DNA of 64,000 bases from NCBI RefSeq assembly GCF_021213805.1, contig NZ_JAJQJI010000009.1:124001-188000 (forward strand). Reading direction: 5' to 3'. Shown piece after piece: positions 53,143 through 62,864 of the stretch (position 1 is its first letter; every line of letters begins with the position of its first letter). This stretch comes from Mycobacterium sp. MYCO198283 (lineage in GTDB: Bacteria; Actinomycetota; Actinomycetes; Mycobacteriales; Mycobacteriaceae). The notes below the pieces were generated by a model. The model was given only the letters and a program-made list of their open reading frames with translations, was not told the origin of the DNA and searched no databases. The position numbers were made by a program, and so were the translations under genes.

Positions 53143-53913
53143 ATGAGCCATCGCATCCGGGTCGGCGTCCAGCTGCAGCCCCAACACTCGCCCAACTACA
53201 CCCACCTGCGTGACGCGGTTCGGCGCTGCGAGGACCTCGGCGTCGACATCGCGTTCAACTGGGACCACTTCTTCCCGCTCTACGGCGACCCCGACGGCGC
53301 CCACTTCGAGTGCTGGACGATGCTCGGCGCCTGGGCTGAGCAGACCTCGCGGATCGAGATCGGCGCGCTGGTGTCGTGCAACTCCTACCGCAATCCCGAC
53401 TTGCTGGCGGACATGGCGCGCACCGTCGATCACATCTGCGACGGCCGGCTGATCCTCGGCATCGGGTCGGGCTGGAAGCAGCGGGACTACGACGAGTACG
53501 GCTACGAATTCGGAACGGCCGGAAGCCGGCTGGACGACCTCGCTGCAGCATTGCCGCGCATCACCTCACGGCTGCAGAAATTGAATCCAAAACCGGTGCG
53601 GGATATCCCGATCCTGATCGGCGGACAGGGCGAAAAGAAGACGCTCCGGCTGGTGGCAGAATATGCCAACATCTGGCACGGCTTCACCGATCCGGAAACA
53701 TATCCAAAGAAGGCCGAAGTGCTCGACCGGCATTGCGCCGACGTCGGCCGGGACCCCGCGAGCATCGAACGTTCTTCTGGTGTCAACAAACTTGCCGAAG
53801 CGGATCCGCTCGCTGACCTGGGCGTCACGTTGTTCACCGTCGGCGTCAACGGACCGGATTACGACCTCAGCGCCGCCAAGGCGCTGTGTGAATGGCGCGA
53901 TAACCGCCAGTAA
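53143..53913 (+). CDS. LLM class F420-dependent oxidoreductase (Rv0044c-like)
   Basis: A 256-residue luciferase-like enzyme. RIRVGVQLQPQHSPNYTHLRDAVRRCEDLGVDIAFNWDHFFPL opens the barrel; RLILGIGSGWKQRDYDEYGYEFGTAGSRLDDL is the F420/substrate region. ATG 53143 is used; an earlier ATG would add seven residues. In M. tuberculosis it follows Rv0045c directly; here the AAA/VWA/SWIM cassette separates them. It precedes the GntR gene by 76 bp on the same strand, again as in the block. Substrate unknown. Confidence 0.88.
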   Translation: MSHRIRVGVQLQPQHSPNYTHLRDAVRRCEDLGVDIAFNWDHFFPLYGDPDGAHFECWTMLGAWAEQTSRIEIGALVSCNSYRNPDLLADMARTVDHICDGRLILGIGSGWKQRDYDEYGYEFGTAGSRLDDLAAALPRITSRLQKLNPKPVRDIPILIGGQGEKKTLRLVAEYANIWHGFTDPETYPKKAEVLDRHCADVGRDPASIERSSGVNKLAEADPLADLGVTLFTVGVNGPDYDLSAAKALCEWRDNRQ

Positions 53914-53989
53914 CCGGGCGCTCCCCCGCCGCTGTTTGTCGTGCCGTCATGGCAGACTGCGCTCATTGTTTTCGGGGGTTGAGGAGCGC

Positions 53990-54664
53990 ATGCCGAAGAA
54001 GTACGGCGTAAAGGAAAAGGACCAGGCGGTCACCCACATCATGACGCTGATCATGACGGGTCGATTGCGCAGCGGTGACCGCGTCGATCGCAATGCGATT
54101 GCGCAGGAACTCGGGATGAGCCGCGTTCCGATCCAGGAGGCGGTGCTGCAGCTCGAGCACGACGGCGTCCTGACGACGCGATACCACCGCGGCGCGTTCG
54201 TCGCGCGGTTCGACGAGTTCACCGTCCGCGAGCACCATGAGCTCTACGGCGTCCTCTCCGGCATCGCGTCCGCCCGCGCCGCCGCCGATCCGCAGCGCCG
54301 GATCGTCGGCCACCTCGAGGAACTGCGTGCCGCGCTGCAAGACGCCGATTCGCCGCAGCAGGTGCAGGACATCGCCCTGGCCTACCGCAACTGCATCGTC
54401 GGCGAGTACGCAGGTCCGCGGCTGGCCGCCGCCATCCACGCCTACCGCAACGTGGTACCTGCCGACATCGCGGCGCTGTATCTGCACCACCATGACCGGC
54501 TGCTGCCCGCGCTGGCGGCCGAGCACGCCGCCATCGTCGCCGGCGACGCCGACGCCGCGCGGGAAGCCTGCGTCGTGCGGATGGCGCTGCTGACCGACAT
54601 CATGGTCGACGAGCTGCGTCGTCGGGGGGTGCTGCCCGCGCAGGAAGCTGCCCGCCGCGCGTAG
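53990..54664 (+). CDS. GntR/FadR family regulator (Rv0043c-like)
   Basis: A 224-residue regulator. Winged helix at residues 10-75: QAVTHIMTLIMTGRLRSGDRVDRNAIAQELGMSRVPIQEAVLQLEHDGVLTTRYHRGAFVARFD. The C-terminal FCD all-helical ligand-binding domain follows, with HELYGVLSGIASARAAA and the metal-site style HHHDRLLPALAAEHAAIVAGDADAAREA. ATG 53990 follows GAGGAGCGC. The amino-acid transporter genes are 28 bp downstream on the same strand, so it may control them (inference); in M. tuberculosis the MarR gene Rv0042c comes next. Confidence 0.9.
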   Translation: MPKKYGVKEKDQAVTHIMTLIMTGRLRSGDRVDRNAIAQELGMSRVPIQEAVLQLEHDGVLTTRYHRGAFVARFDEFTVREHHELYGVLSGIASARAAADPQRRIVGHLEELRAALQDADSPQQVQDIALAYRNCIVGEYAGPRLAAAIHAYRNVVPADIAALYLHHHDRLLPALAAEHAAIVAGDADAAREACVVRMALLTDIMVDELRRRGVLPAQEAARRA

Positions 54665-54691
54665 CCCGGGCGCGACGATTACGTTGCAGCT

Positions 54692-56473
54692 ATGACGCGG
54701 CCGATGCAGCGGATGGTCAGGCTCTGCGCCGTAACGGCGACGCTGCTCATCGTGGCGGCCACCGGGTGGGCGCCGGCGGCGGCGGCCGACAACGACCAGT
54801 GCGCTCCGCCGGGGATCGGCAGCGCCAGCGCGCTGCCCACCAACCTGGCGGCCGCGGCGGGCGGACCCGAGCAGGACCGGTACACCACCGCGTCCGTCGT
54901 CCCGCTCGAATCCGTCGACGTCGGTGCGCTCGGGCTCGGCACCCCCGGCGTGCTCACCGTCGGCACGCTGTCCGACGCCCCGCCGAGCATCTGCATCAAC
55001 GCGGCGGGCCAGTTCACCGGGTACGACAACGAGCTGCTGCGGGCCGTCGCGGACAAGCTCGGCCTGCGGGTGAACTTCGTCGGCACCGAGTTCTCCGGAC
55101 TGCTCGCCCAGACGGCCTCCCGACGGTTCGACGTCGCTTCCTCGTCGATCACCACCACCGAGGCGCGGCGGAAGACGGTCGGGTTCACCAACGGCTACGA
55201 CTTCGGCTACTTCTCGCTCGTGGTGCCGACGGGGTCGCCGATCACCGGCTTCGGCAAGCTCGCCGCCGGGCAGCGGATCGGCGTCGTGCAGGGCACCGTG
55301 CAAGAGGAGTACGTCATCAATACGCTGGGCCTCGACCCGGTCAAGTACCCGGACTACAACACCGTCTACGCGAACCTCAAAGCCCGGCAGCTGGACGCCT
55401 GGGTGGCGCCGTCGCAGCAGGCCAGCGGCACCGTGCAGGCCGGCGACCCCGTCGCGATCGTCGAGAACACGTTCAGCCTCGACAACTTCGTCGCGTGGGC
55501 GGTGGCGAAAGAGAACCGGCCGCTGATCGACGCGCTGAACAGCGGCCTCGACGCCGTGATCGCCGACGGCACCTGGGCCCGGCTGTACAGCGAGTGGGTG
55601 CCGCGGGCGTTGCCGCCGGGCTGGAAGCCCGGCTCCAAGGCGGCGCCCTACCCGCAGCTGCCCGACTTCGCGGCGATCGCGGCCGCCAACGGCGACCGGG
55701 ACACCGGTGCGGCGCCCAAGTCGACGCTGTCGCAGCTGAAGGACTCGTTCCTCGACTGGAACCTCTACCGCGAGTCGGTCCCGGTGCTGTTCAAGACCGG
55801 CCTGCCCAACACGCTGATCCTGACGATCAGCGCCGCGGCGATCGGGCTGGGGCTCGGCATGGTGCTGGCGGTGGCCGGCATCTCGCGGTCACGCTGGCTG
55901 CGCTGGCCGGCCCGCATCTACACCGACATCTTCCGGGGGCTGCCCGAAGTGGTGATCATCTTGCTGATCGGGCTGGGCGTCGGGCCGGTGGTCAGCGGGC
56001 TCACCGGCAACAACCCCTATCCGCTCGGTATTGCGGCGCTGGGCCTGATGGCCGCGGCGTACGTCGGCGAGATCTTCCGCTCCGGCATCCAGAGCGTCGA
56101 GCCCGGCCAGCTGGAGGCGTCGCGGGCGCTCGGCTTCAGCTACAGCTCCGCGATGCGGCTGGTGGTGATCCCGCAGGGCGTGCGGCGGGTGCTGCCGGCG
56201 CTGGTCAACCAGTTCATCTCGCTGCTCAAGGCGTCGGCGCTGGTGTACTTCCTGGGCTTGGTCGCCGGGCAGCGCGAACTGTTCCAGGTGGGCCGCGACC
56301 TCAACGCGCAGACCGGCAACCTGTCGCCGCTGGTGGCGGCGGGCATCTTCTACCTGGCGCTGACGGTCCCGCTCACCCACCTGGTCAACCACATCGACCG
56401 GCGGCTCCGCAGCGGTCGCCCCGCCGCCGCCGAGGACGATCCGCTCGACCCGCCCACGGCAGCGAAGGGATGA
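54692..56473 (+). CDS. Polar amino acid ABC transporter, fused substrate-binding/permease protein
   Basis: A 593-residue fusion. Signal peptide at about 1-31 (cleavage near AAA-ADN); a periplasmic-type binding domain at about 75-305 (GVLTVGTLSDAPPSICINAAGQFTGYDNELLRAVADKL, then IGVVQGTVQEEYV); and a His/Glu/Gln-type permease at about 360-575 with TGLPNTLILTISAAAIGLGLGM and the EAA loop EASRALGFSYSSAMRLVVIPQGVRRVLPA. The binding domain is thus tethered to the membrane subunit, as in GlnP-like transporters. Substrate is probably a polar or acidic amino acid. ATG 54692; eight bp before the ATPase gene. Confidence 0.9.
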   Translation: MTRPMQRMVRLCAVTATLLIVAATGWAPAAAADNDQCAPPGIGSASALPTNLAAAAGGPEQDRYTTASVVPLESVDVGALGLGTPGVLTVGTLSDAPPSICINAAGQFTGYDNELLRAVADKLGLRVNFVGTEFSGLLAQTASRRFDVASSSITTTEARRKTVGFTNGYDFGYFSLVVPTGSPITGFGKLAAGQRIGVVQGTVQEEYVINTLGLDPVKYPDYNTVYANLKARQLDAWVAPSQQASGTVQAGDPVAIVENTFSLDNFVAWAVAKENRPLIDALNSGLDAVIADGTWARLYSEWVPRALPPGWKPGSKAAPYPQLPDFAAIAAANGDRDTGAAPKSTLSQLKDSFLDWNLYRESVPVLFKTGLPNTLILTISAAAIGLGLGMVLAVAGISRSRWLRWPARIYTDIFRGLPEVVIILLIGLGVGPVVSGLTGNNPYPLGIAALGLMAAAYVGEIFRSGIQSVEPGQLEASRALGFSYSSAMRLVVIPQGVRRVLPALVNQFISLLKASALVYFLGLVAGQRELFQVGRDLNAQTGNLSPLVAAGIFYLALTVPLTHLVNHIDRRLRSGRPAAAEDDPLDPPTAAKG

Positions 56474-56480
56474 CCCGGGC

Positions 56481-57227
56481 ATGACCGACCACACGACGAC
56501 GCACGCGGTCTCGCTGGCGGCGACGGGCCTGGAGCTGGCGTTCGGGCCGAACAAGGTGCTGCGCGGCGTGGACATCGACGTGCCCGCCGGCACCACCACC
56601 GCCGTGATCGGCCCGTCCGGCTCCGGCAAGTCCACGCTGCTGCGCACCCTGAACCGGCTGCACGAACCCGACGCCGGCGACATCCTGCTCGACGGCCGCT
56701 CGGTGCTCGCCGACAACCCCGACCAGCTCCGCCAGCGCATCGGCATGGTGTTCCAGCAGTTCAACCTGTTCCCCCACCGCACCGTCATCGACAACGTGGC
56801 ACTGGCCCCGCGCAAGCTGAAGAAGCTGCCCGCCGAAGCAGCCCGTGCGGTCGCGATGGCGCAGCTGGACCGGGTGGGCTTGGCGCACAAGGCGCAGGCG
56901 CGGCCCGGCACGCTGTCGGGTGGCCAGCAGCAGCGGGTCGCGATCGCCCGCGCGCTCGCGATGGCGCCGCAGGTGATGTTCTTCGACGAGGCCACCTCCG
57001 CGCTGGACCCCGAGTTGGTCAAGGGCATCCTCGCGCTGATCGCCGAACTCGCCGAAGAAGGCATGACGATGCTGGTGGTGACCCACGAGATGGAGTTCGC
57101 CCGCTCGACGTCCGACGCGGTGGTCTTCATGGACCACGGCCGCGTGGTCGAGGCGGGCCCGCCCGAGCAGATCTTCACGGCCGCCGGAACCGACCGGTTG
57201 CAGCGGTTCCTGTCGCAGGTGCTCTGA
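56481..57227 (+). CDS. Polar amino acid ABC transporter ATP-binding protein
   Basis: A 248-residue ATPase of the HisP/GlnQ/ArtP class, driving uptake through the fused permease encoded just upstream. Walker A IGPSGSGKST, Q-loop in GMVFQQFNLFPHRTV, signature LSGGQQQRVAIARALA, Walker B VMFFDEATSALDPELV and H-loop VVTHEMEFARS are all present. Start ATG 56481, seven bases after the permease stop, so the two genes form one transcription unit after the GntR gene. Confidence 0.94.
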   Translation: MTDHTTTHAVSLAATGLELAFGPNKVLRGVDIDVPAGTTTAVIGPSGSGKSTLLRTLNRLHEPDAGDILLDGRSVLADNPDQLRQRIGMVFQQFNLFPHRTVIDNVALAPRKLKKLPAEAARAVAMAQLDRVGLAHKAQARPGTLSGGQQQRVAIARALAMAPQVMFFDEATSALDPELVKGILALIAELAEEGMTMLVVTHEMEFARSTSDAVVFMDHGRVVEAGPPEQIFTAAGTDRLQRFLSQVL

Positions 57228-57287
57228 GACGGGCGAACCCCCCGAACGTCCGTTCCTGGCAGACGCTGACACGTTAGGATCGGCGAT

Positions 57288-57758
57288 ATGCCGGAGACTG
57301 CCCCCCAGCTCACCGAGCTCGCCGAGGGGCTGCAACGTGCGTTCTCCAAGCTGGCCACCCATCTGCGCCGCGGCGACACCAGCGCGAACCGGGTGCCGAC
57401 GGGTGATCTGACGCTGGCCCAGCTGTCCATCCTGATCACGCTGCTCGACCAGGGGCCCATGCGGATGACCGACCTGGCGGCCCACGAGCGGGTGCGCACC
57501 CCCACCACCACCGTCGCGATCCGCCGGCTGGAGAAGCTGGGGCTGGTCAAGCGCACCCGCGACACCTCCGACCTGCGCGCGGTGCTCGTCGACATCACTC
57601 CGAAGGGGCTGGAGGTGCACCGCGAGTCGCTGTCCAGCCGGCAGGCCCACCTGGCCGCGATGCTCAGCCAGCTCAGCCATGAGGACATCACCGTGCTGAC
57701 CGAAGCCCTGGGCGCGCTCGAGCGGCTCTCCGGCGCCGCCCCGCCGGCCGAGGAGTGA
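57288..57758 (+). CDS. MarR family regulator (Rv0042c-like)
   Basis: A 156-residue winged-helix protein. LTLAQLSILITLLDQGPMRMTDLAAHERVRTPTTTVAIRRLEKLGLVKRTRDTSDLRAVLVDITPKG is a standard MarR DNA-binding domain. No cysteine is present in the sensing region, so a small-molecule ligand is likely. ATG 57288. It is separated from the ATPase gene by 60 bp and may be an independent unit; the M. tuberculosis equivalent is next to leuS, while here the glucosylglycerate hydrolase and an SDR lie between. Confidence 0.9.
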   Translation: MPETAPQLTELAEGLQRAFSKLATHLRRGDTSANRVPTGDLTLAQLSILITLLDQGPMRMTDLAAHERVRTPTTTVAIRRLEKLGLVKRTRDTSDLRAVLVDITPKGLEVHRESLSSRQAHLAAMLSQLSHEDITVLTEALGALERLSGAAPPAEE

Positions 57759-57785
57759 CGCCTCGCTCACCGTCCGGCGCCGCGG

Positions 57786-59123
57786 TCAGCCCAGCCAGTC
57801 GAGCACCGCGGCGGCGGTCCAGGACTGCTGCATGCTGCCCAGCGGCTCGCCGGTGAACGGCTCGTAGTACTCGGCGAAGGTGCCGTCGCTGGCCTGCCGC
57901 AGGCCCTCGCGCTTGAGTGTCAGCGCGCGCTCGGCCCACCCGCGGCGGGCGAACGCCCAGGAGAACAGCCACGTCATGACCGGCCACACCGGCCCCCGCC
58001 AGTACTCCCGGGGCCGGAAGTCCCGGGACACCGGCGAGGTCGACGGGATGAGCGCGTACCGCAGGTCCGGATGCCCGCAGAACCGCGGACCCTCCAGCAG
58101 CCGCAGCAGGGCCCGTTCGCGGTCGTGCGGCAGCCCGCCGCACAGCAGCGGCGCGAACTGCGCGACCGTCTCGGTGGCGATCCACCGTTCGGCGCGCACG
58201 TCGTAGTCCTGGGCGGCGCCGCTCTTGGGGTGGGTCGTCGCGAGGACCCCCGCCCGGAACCGCTCGGCCCAGGAGTACAGGTCGCGGACGTCGGCGTGCG
58301 GACGCCTGTAGTCCTCGCCGATGTTGGCGAGCACGTCGCAGGCCACCGCGAACACCGCCGAGACGAACACGTCCTCGACCGCGAAGCTCATCACCTTGGC
58401 CAACAGCCCGTCGTCGTAGCGGACGGACTTCATCTCCTCCAGCAGCCAGAGGTAGCGGTCGTATTCCAGGTCGGAGGGCCGCTGCGTGGCGTCGGTGACG
58501 ATGGTGTTGTCTTCGCGGCGGTACTCCGGCACCGAGCCCGGCACGACGTTCGCGTACGCGCTGTCCCACCGCGGCGAGTTGTCCATGCCGGACTCCCACC
58601 CGTGGTACAGCGTGACGCGGCCCCGCTCGTGCGGATCGCGGGCCTCGGCGAGCCAGCGGTGCCAGCGCACCAGATCGTTCCAGCGGCGGTCGAGAAACGC
58701 CTCGGCGACGGCGCGCGTCGAGCGGCCGCGGGTGCGCGCGTGGTCGAGGATGCGCTGGACGGCGATCGCGTGCACCGGCGGCTGCGTGATGCCCGAGGTG
58801 TGCCGGTTCGCCGGGGCCTGGGCGGCGAGCGTCGCGCACTCCCAGCGGGCCGGCCCCGGGAAGTACCCGTCGACGCCGTTTGCGAAGACGATGTGGGGGA
58901 TCATGCCGTTGTCCCACTGCGCCGACAGCAGGGTGTCGAGCTCGACGACGGCGCGCTCCACCGACAGCGGCGCCAGCCCGACCGCGACGAACGCGGCGTC
59001 CCAGCTCCACATGTGCGGATAGAGCAGCGGCGCCGCCGTCGTCATCACGCCGAGATCGTTGCCGCGCAGCAGGTACGCGGCGCGGGCGGCGAGCATGGCC
59101 GGGGCGAAGCCGGGGTCGGGCAT
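57786..59123 (-). CDS. ggH: Glucosylglycerate hydrolase (GH63)
   Basis: A 445-residue (alpha/alpha)6-barrel hydrolase that closely follows the glucosylglycerate hydrolase described in M. hassiacum, as I remember it. It would split glucosylglycerate, a compatible solute, into glucose and glycerate, which helps recovery from nitrogen starvation. Key places: Asp42 in MWSWDAAFVA (catalytic acid), HGWESGMDNSPRWDSAY, REYWRGPVWPVMTWL and the catalytic-base region with FAEYYEPFTGE near the C-terminus. No signal peptide. ATG 59123. It faces the SDR gene at 59177 with a 53-bp gap. Typical of rapid growers and absent from M. tuberculosis. Confidence 0.88.
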   Translation of the reverse strand: MPDPGFAPAMLAARAAYLLRGNDLGVMTTAAPLLYPHMWSWDAAFVAVGLAPLSVERAVVELDTLLSAQWDNGMIPHIVFANGVDGYFPGPARWECATLAAQAPANRHTSGITQPPVHAIAVQRILDHARTRGRSTRAVAEAFLDRRWNDLVRWHRWLAEARDPHERGRVTLYHGWESGMDNSPRWDSAYANVVPGSVPEYRREDNTIVTDATQRPSDLEYDRYLWLLEEMKSVRYDDGLLAKVMSFAVEDVFVSAVFAVACDVLANIGEDYRRPHADVRDLYSWAERFRAGVLATTHPKSGAAQDYDVRAERWIATETVAQFAPLLCGGLPHDRERALLRLLEGPRFCGHPDLRYALIPSTSPVSRDFRPREYWRGPVWPVMTWLFSWAFARRGWAERALTLKREGLRQASDGTFAEYYEPFTGEPLGSMQQSWTAAAVLDWLG

Positions 59124-59176
59124 CGCTCAATCATGCGGCGGGTCGGCCGAGTCCGCAGGTCGGTAGGGTCGCGCAG

Positions 59177-59854
59177 GTGGCGACCGCGAACCCGACAGCG
59201 ATGATCACCGGCGCGAGCGGCGGGGTGGGCGCTGCCCTGGCCGCGGCGCTGGCGCCCACCCACACCCTGCTCTTGGCGGGCCGGCCGTCGGAGCGGCTCG
59301 ACGCCGTCGCGGCCCGGTACGGCGCCACGACCTGGCCGCTCGACCTCGCCGACACCGGGGCGATCGAGGCGCTGGTGGAGCCGATCGTGTCGCTCGACGT
59401 GCTGATCCACAACGCCGGTGTCGCGTTTCCGGGGCGGGTGGCGGAGTCGAGCGTCGACGAGTGGCGGACCACTTTGGAGGTCAACGTGATCGGCGCGGTG
59501 GCGCTGACGCTGGCGCTGCTGCCGGCGCTGCGGGCCGCCGAGGGCCACGTCGTCTTCATGAACTCCGGCTCGGGGATCAACGCCTCGCCGGGGCTGGCGT
59601 CCTACGCGGCGAGCAAGTTCGCGCTGCGGGGCTTCGCCGATGCGCTGCGCGCCGACGAGCCGTCGCTGCGCGTGACGTCGATCCACCCGGGCCGGATCGA
59701 CACCGCCATGCAGCGGCAGCTGATCGCCTACGAGGGCCGCGAGTACCGGCCCGAGCAGTTCCTGAGCCCCGGCACGGTTGCCGCCGTCACGGCCGACGCG
59801 GTGCGGGCGCCGCGCGACGCCCACGTGCACGAGGTCGTCGTCCGGCCGCGGTGA
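59177..59854 (+). CDS. SDR family oxidoreductase
   Basis: A 225-residue short SDR. TGASGGVGAALAAAL is the cofactor site, LAGRPSERLD has a strand-2 Arg compatible with NADP(H), HNAGVAFPGRV the NNAG-like motif, NSGSGINAS the catalytic Ser region, YAASKFALRG the Tyr-x3-Lys, and HPGRIDTAM the tail. The GTG at 59177 gives VATANPTAMITG. The stop TGA is immediately followed by the leuS stop (TGATCA), so it converges on leuS. Substrate unknown; possibly linked with glucosylglycerate metabolism only by position. Confidence 0.88.
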   Translation: MATANPTAMITGASGGVGAALAAALAPTHTLLLAGRPSERLDAVAARYGATTWPLDLADTGAIEALVEPIVSLDVLIHNAGVAFPGRVAESSVDEWRTTLEVNVIGAVALTLALLPALRAAEGHVVFMNSGSGINASPGLASYAASKFALRGFADALRADEPSLRVTSIHPGRIDTAMQRQLIAYEGREYRPEQFLSPGTVAAVTADAVRAPRDAHVHEVVVRPR

Positions 59855-62689
59855 TCAGACGACGAGGTTGACCAGCTTGCCGGGGACGACGATGACCTTC
59901 TTCGGCGTGGCACCCGCCAGGAACGCGGCGACCTTCTCGTCGGCGAGGGCGGCCGCCTCGATCTGCCCTGCGCCCGCGTCGGCGGCCACGCTGATGCGCC
60001 CGCGGACCTTGCCGTTGACCTGCACCGGGAATTCGACGGTGTCCTCGACCAGATACCGCGGGTCGGCGGCGGGGAACGGCCCGTGCGCCAGCGAGGTGTC
60101 GTGGCCGAGCCGGCGCCACAGCTCCTCGGCGAGGTGCGGCGCCAGCGGTGCCACCATCAGCACCAGCGGCTCGACCGCCGCGCGGCTGCGGACGTCGTGC
60201 TTGGTCAGGTGGTTCGTGTACTCGATGAGCTTCGCGGCGGCGGTGTTGTTCCGCAGCCCCGCATAGTCGTCGGCCACGCCGGCGATCGTGCGGTGCAGCG
60301 CCCGCAGCGTCTCGTCGTCGAGCGCATCGTCGGTGACCCGCAGCGCGCCGGTCGTCTCGTCGACGGCGATGCGCCACACCCGCTGCAGGAAGCGGTGCGC
60401 GCCGACGACGTCCTTGGTGGCCCACGGCCGGGACGCCTCCAGCGGACCCATGCTCATCTCGTACACCCGCAGCGTGTCGGCGCCGTAGGCGTCGCAGATC
60501 TCGTCCGGCGAGATGGAGTTCTTGAGGCTCTTGCCGATCTTGCCGAACTCCTGGTTGACCGGCGCGCCCTGGTAGAAGAACTTCCCGTCGCGTTCGGTCA
60601 CCTCGGCCGCCGGGACGTAGGCGCCGCGCGCGTCGGTGTAGGCGAACGCCTGGATGTAGCCCTGGTTGATCAGCCGCCGGTAGGGCTCGCGAGAGGTGAG
60701 GTGGCCGAGGTCGTAGAGCACTTTGTGCCAGAACCGCGAGTACAGCAGGTGCAGCACCGCGTGCTCGACGCCGCCGACGTACAGGTCGACGCCGCCGGGA
60801 TCGTCGGCGCCGTGCTCGGCGGGGCGCGGGCCCATCCAGTACGCCTCGTTCTCGCGCGCGCAGAACCGCTCGGCGTTGTGCGGATCGGTGTAGCGCAGCT
60901 CGTACCAGGAGCTGCCGGCCCACTGCGGCATCACGTTGGTGTCGCGGGTGTAGGTCTGCAGCCCGTCGCCGAGGTCCAGTTCGACGTGCAGCCAGTCGGC
61001 CGCCTTGGCCAGCGGCGGCGACGGCTCGCTGGCGGCGTCCTCGGGGTCGAACGCCACCGGCTGATAGTCGTCGACGTCCGGGAGTTCCACCGGCAGCGCC
61101 GATTCCGGCAGCGGGTGGGCGCGGCCGTCGCGGTCGTAGACGATCGGGAACGGCTCTCCCCAGTAGCGCTGCCGGGCGAACAGCCAGTCGCGCAGCTTGT
61201 ACTCGACGCGGGCCCGGCCGCGACCGTCGGCCTCCAGCCGCGCGGTCACCGTCTGCTTGGCGGTGGCGATGTCGAGGCCGTCGAGGTAGCCGGAGTTCAC
61301 CAGGACGCCGTCGCCGGTGTAGGCGGCCTGCGAGAGATCCCCGCCGGCAACCACCTCCACGACGGGCAGGCCGAATTCGCGGGCGAACTCCCAGTCCCGC
61401 TGGTCGTGGCCGGGCACCGCCATGATGGCGCCGGTGCCGTAGCCGAGCAGCACGTAGTCAGCGATGAACACCGGGATGTGCTGCCCGCTGACCGGGTTCA
61501 CCGCATAGGCGCCCAGGAACACGCCCGTCTTGGTCTTGTTCTCCTGCCGTTCCAGGTCCGACTTCGCGGCGATGTCCGCGCGGTAGGCCGCGACCGCCTC
61601 GGCCGGCGATGCCGCGCCGTAGGTCCACCGCGGGTCGACGTGCTCGGCCCAGCCGGGCGTCGCCAGCGCATCGACCAGCTCGTGTTCGGGCGCCAGCACC
61701 AGATAGGTCGCACCGAACAGCGTGTCGGGCCGGGTGGTGAACACCTCGACGTCGCCCGCGGAGGTCGCGAACTGCACCGCGGCGCCGACCGAGCGGCCGA
61801 TCCAGTTGCGCTGCATGGTCTTGACCTTGTCCGGCCAGTCCAGCGCGTCGAGGTCGTCGAGCAACCGGTCCGAGTAGGCGGTGATGCGCATCATCCACTG
61901 CCGCAACCGCTTCCGGAACACCGGATAGTTGCCGCGCTCACTGCGCCCCTCGGCGGTCACCTCCTCGTTGGCCAGCACGGTGCCCAGGCCGGGGCACCAG
62001 TTGACCAGCGAGTCGGCCCGGTACACCAGCCGATGGCCGTCGATGACGTCGGCGCGTTCGCCCGCGGAGAGCGCCGTCCACTCGCGGCCGTCGGGCACCG
62101 TGCGGACGCCGGACTCGAACTCGGCGACGAGCTCGGCGATCGGCCGGGCCTTGTTCGCGGCGGGATCGAACCAGGCGTTGTAGATCTGCAGGAAAATCCA
62201 CTGCGTCCAGGCGTAGAAGTCGACGTCGGTGGTCGCGAAGCTGCGCCGCGAGTCGTGCCCGAGGCCGAGCCGGCCGAGCTGGCGGCGGAAGTTGACGATG
62301 TTGGCCTCGGTGCGGATCCGCGGGTGGGTGCCCGTCTGCACCGCGTACTGCTCGGCCGGCAGGCCGAACGCGTCGAATCCCAACGCGTGCAGCACGTTAC
62401 GGCCGGACATCCGGTAGAAGCGGGCGTAGACGTCGGTGGCGATGTAGCCGAGCGGGTGGCCGACGTGCAGGCCCTCCCCCGACGGGTAGGGGAACATGTC
62501 CTGGACGAACATCTTGTCGGCCGGCACCTCGCCGTCGGGGGCCGCCAGCGAACCCACCGGGTTGGGGACGTGGAAGGTGCCCGCCGACTCCCAGTACCGC
62601 TGCCAGTCGCCCTCGATGCGTCCGGCCAGTTCCGCGCTGTAGCGGAACCGGGGTATGTCGGCGTCGGCGCCGGTGGGGGTCTCGGTCAC
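59855..62689 (-). CDS. leuS: Leucyl-tRNA synthetase
   Basis: A 944-residue class I aminoacyl-tRNA synthetase. HIGH motif in the form [10 protein letters not shown] near residue 75, the KMSKS loop as [10 protein letters not shown], a CP1 editing domain between, and a C-terminal anticodon-binding domain followed by [13 protein letters not shown] 62689 starts [15 protein letters not shown]; no better ATG lies upstream. It corresponds to Rv0041 and anchors the syntenic block next to mtc28. The end abuts the convergent SDR gene with no gap. Confidence 0.97.
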   Translation of the reverse strand: MTETPTGADADIPRFRYSAELAGRIEGDWQRYWESAGTFHVPNPVGSLAAPDGEVPADKMFVQDMFPYPSGEGLHVGHPLGYIATDVYARFYRMSGRNVLHALGFDAFGLPAEQYAVQTGTHPRIRTEANIVNFRRQLGRLGLGHDSRRSFATTDVDFYAWTQWIFLQIYNAWFDPAANKARPIAELVAEFESGVRTVPDGREWTALSAGERADVIDGHRLVYRADSLVNWCPGLGTVLANEEVTAEGRSERGNYPVFRKRLRQWMMRITAYSDRLLDDLDALDWPDKVKTMQRNWIGRSVGAAVQFATSAGDVEVFTTRPDTLFGATYLVLAPEHELVDALATPGWAEHVDPRWTYGAASPAEAVAAYRADIAAKSDLERQENKTKTGVFLGAYAVNPVSGQHIPVFIADYVLLGYGTGAIMAVPGHDQRDWEFAREFGLPVVEVVAGGDLSQAAYTGDGVLVNSGYLDGLDIATAKQTVTARLEADGRGRARVEYKLRDWLFARQRYWGEPFPIVYDRDGRAHPLPESALPVELPDVDDYQPVAFDPEDAASEPSPPLAKAADWLHVELDLGDGLQTYTRDTNVMPQWAGSSWYELRYTDPHNAERFCARENEAYWMGPRPAEHGADDPGGVDLYVGGVEHAVLHLLYSRFWHKVLYDLGHLTSREPYRRLINQGYIQAFAYTDARGAYVPAAEVTERDGKFFYQGAPVNQEFGKIGKSLKNSISPDEICDAYGADTLRVYEMSMGPLEASRPWATKDVVGAHRFLQRVWRIAVDETTGALRVTDDALDDETLRALHRTIAGVADDYAGLRNNTAAAKLIEYTNHLTKHDVRSRAAVEPLVLMVAPLAPHLAEELWRRLGHDTSLAHGPFPAADPRYLVEDTVEFPVQVNGKVRGRISVAADAGAGQIEAAALADEKVAAFLAGATPKKVIVVPGKLVNLVV

Positions 62690-62864
62690 GGAGCATCAGG
62701 GTAGTCAGTGCGCCACCGGCGACCCCAATCGCGACAGCAGGTCTCGGTTCCGTTGCGGACGCATCAGAGCTTGGCAGCGATGCTGGTGGGGCGCTCGCGT
62801 CGGTTGTTACGGTCGGCCGCGCCTGCTCGCCGACGGCAGGTGCGCAGCCGAAGGGACGACAGCG

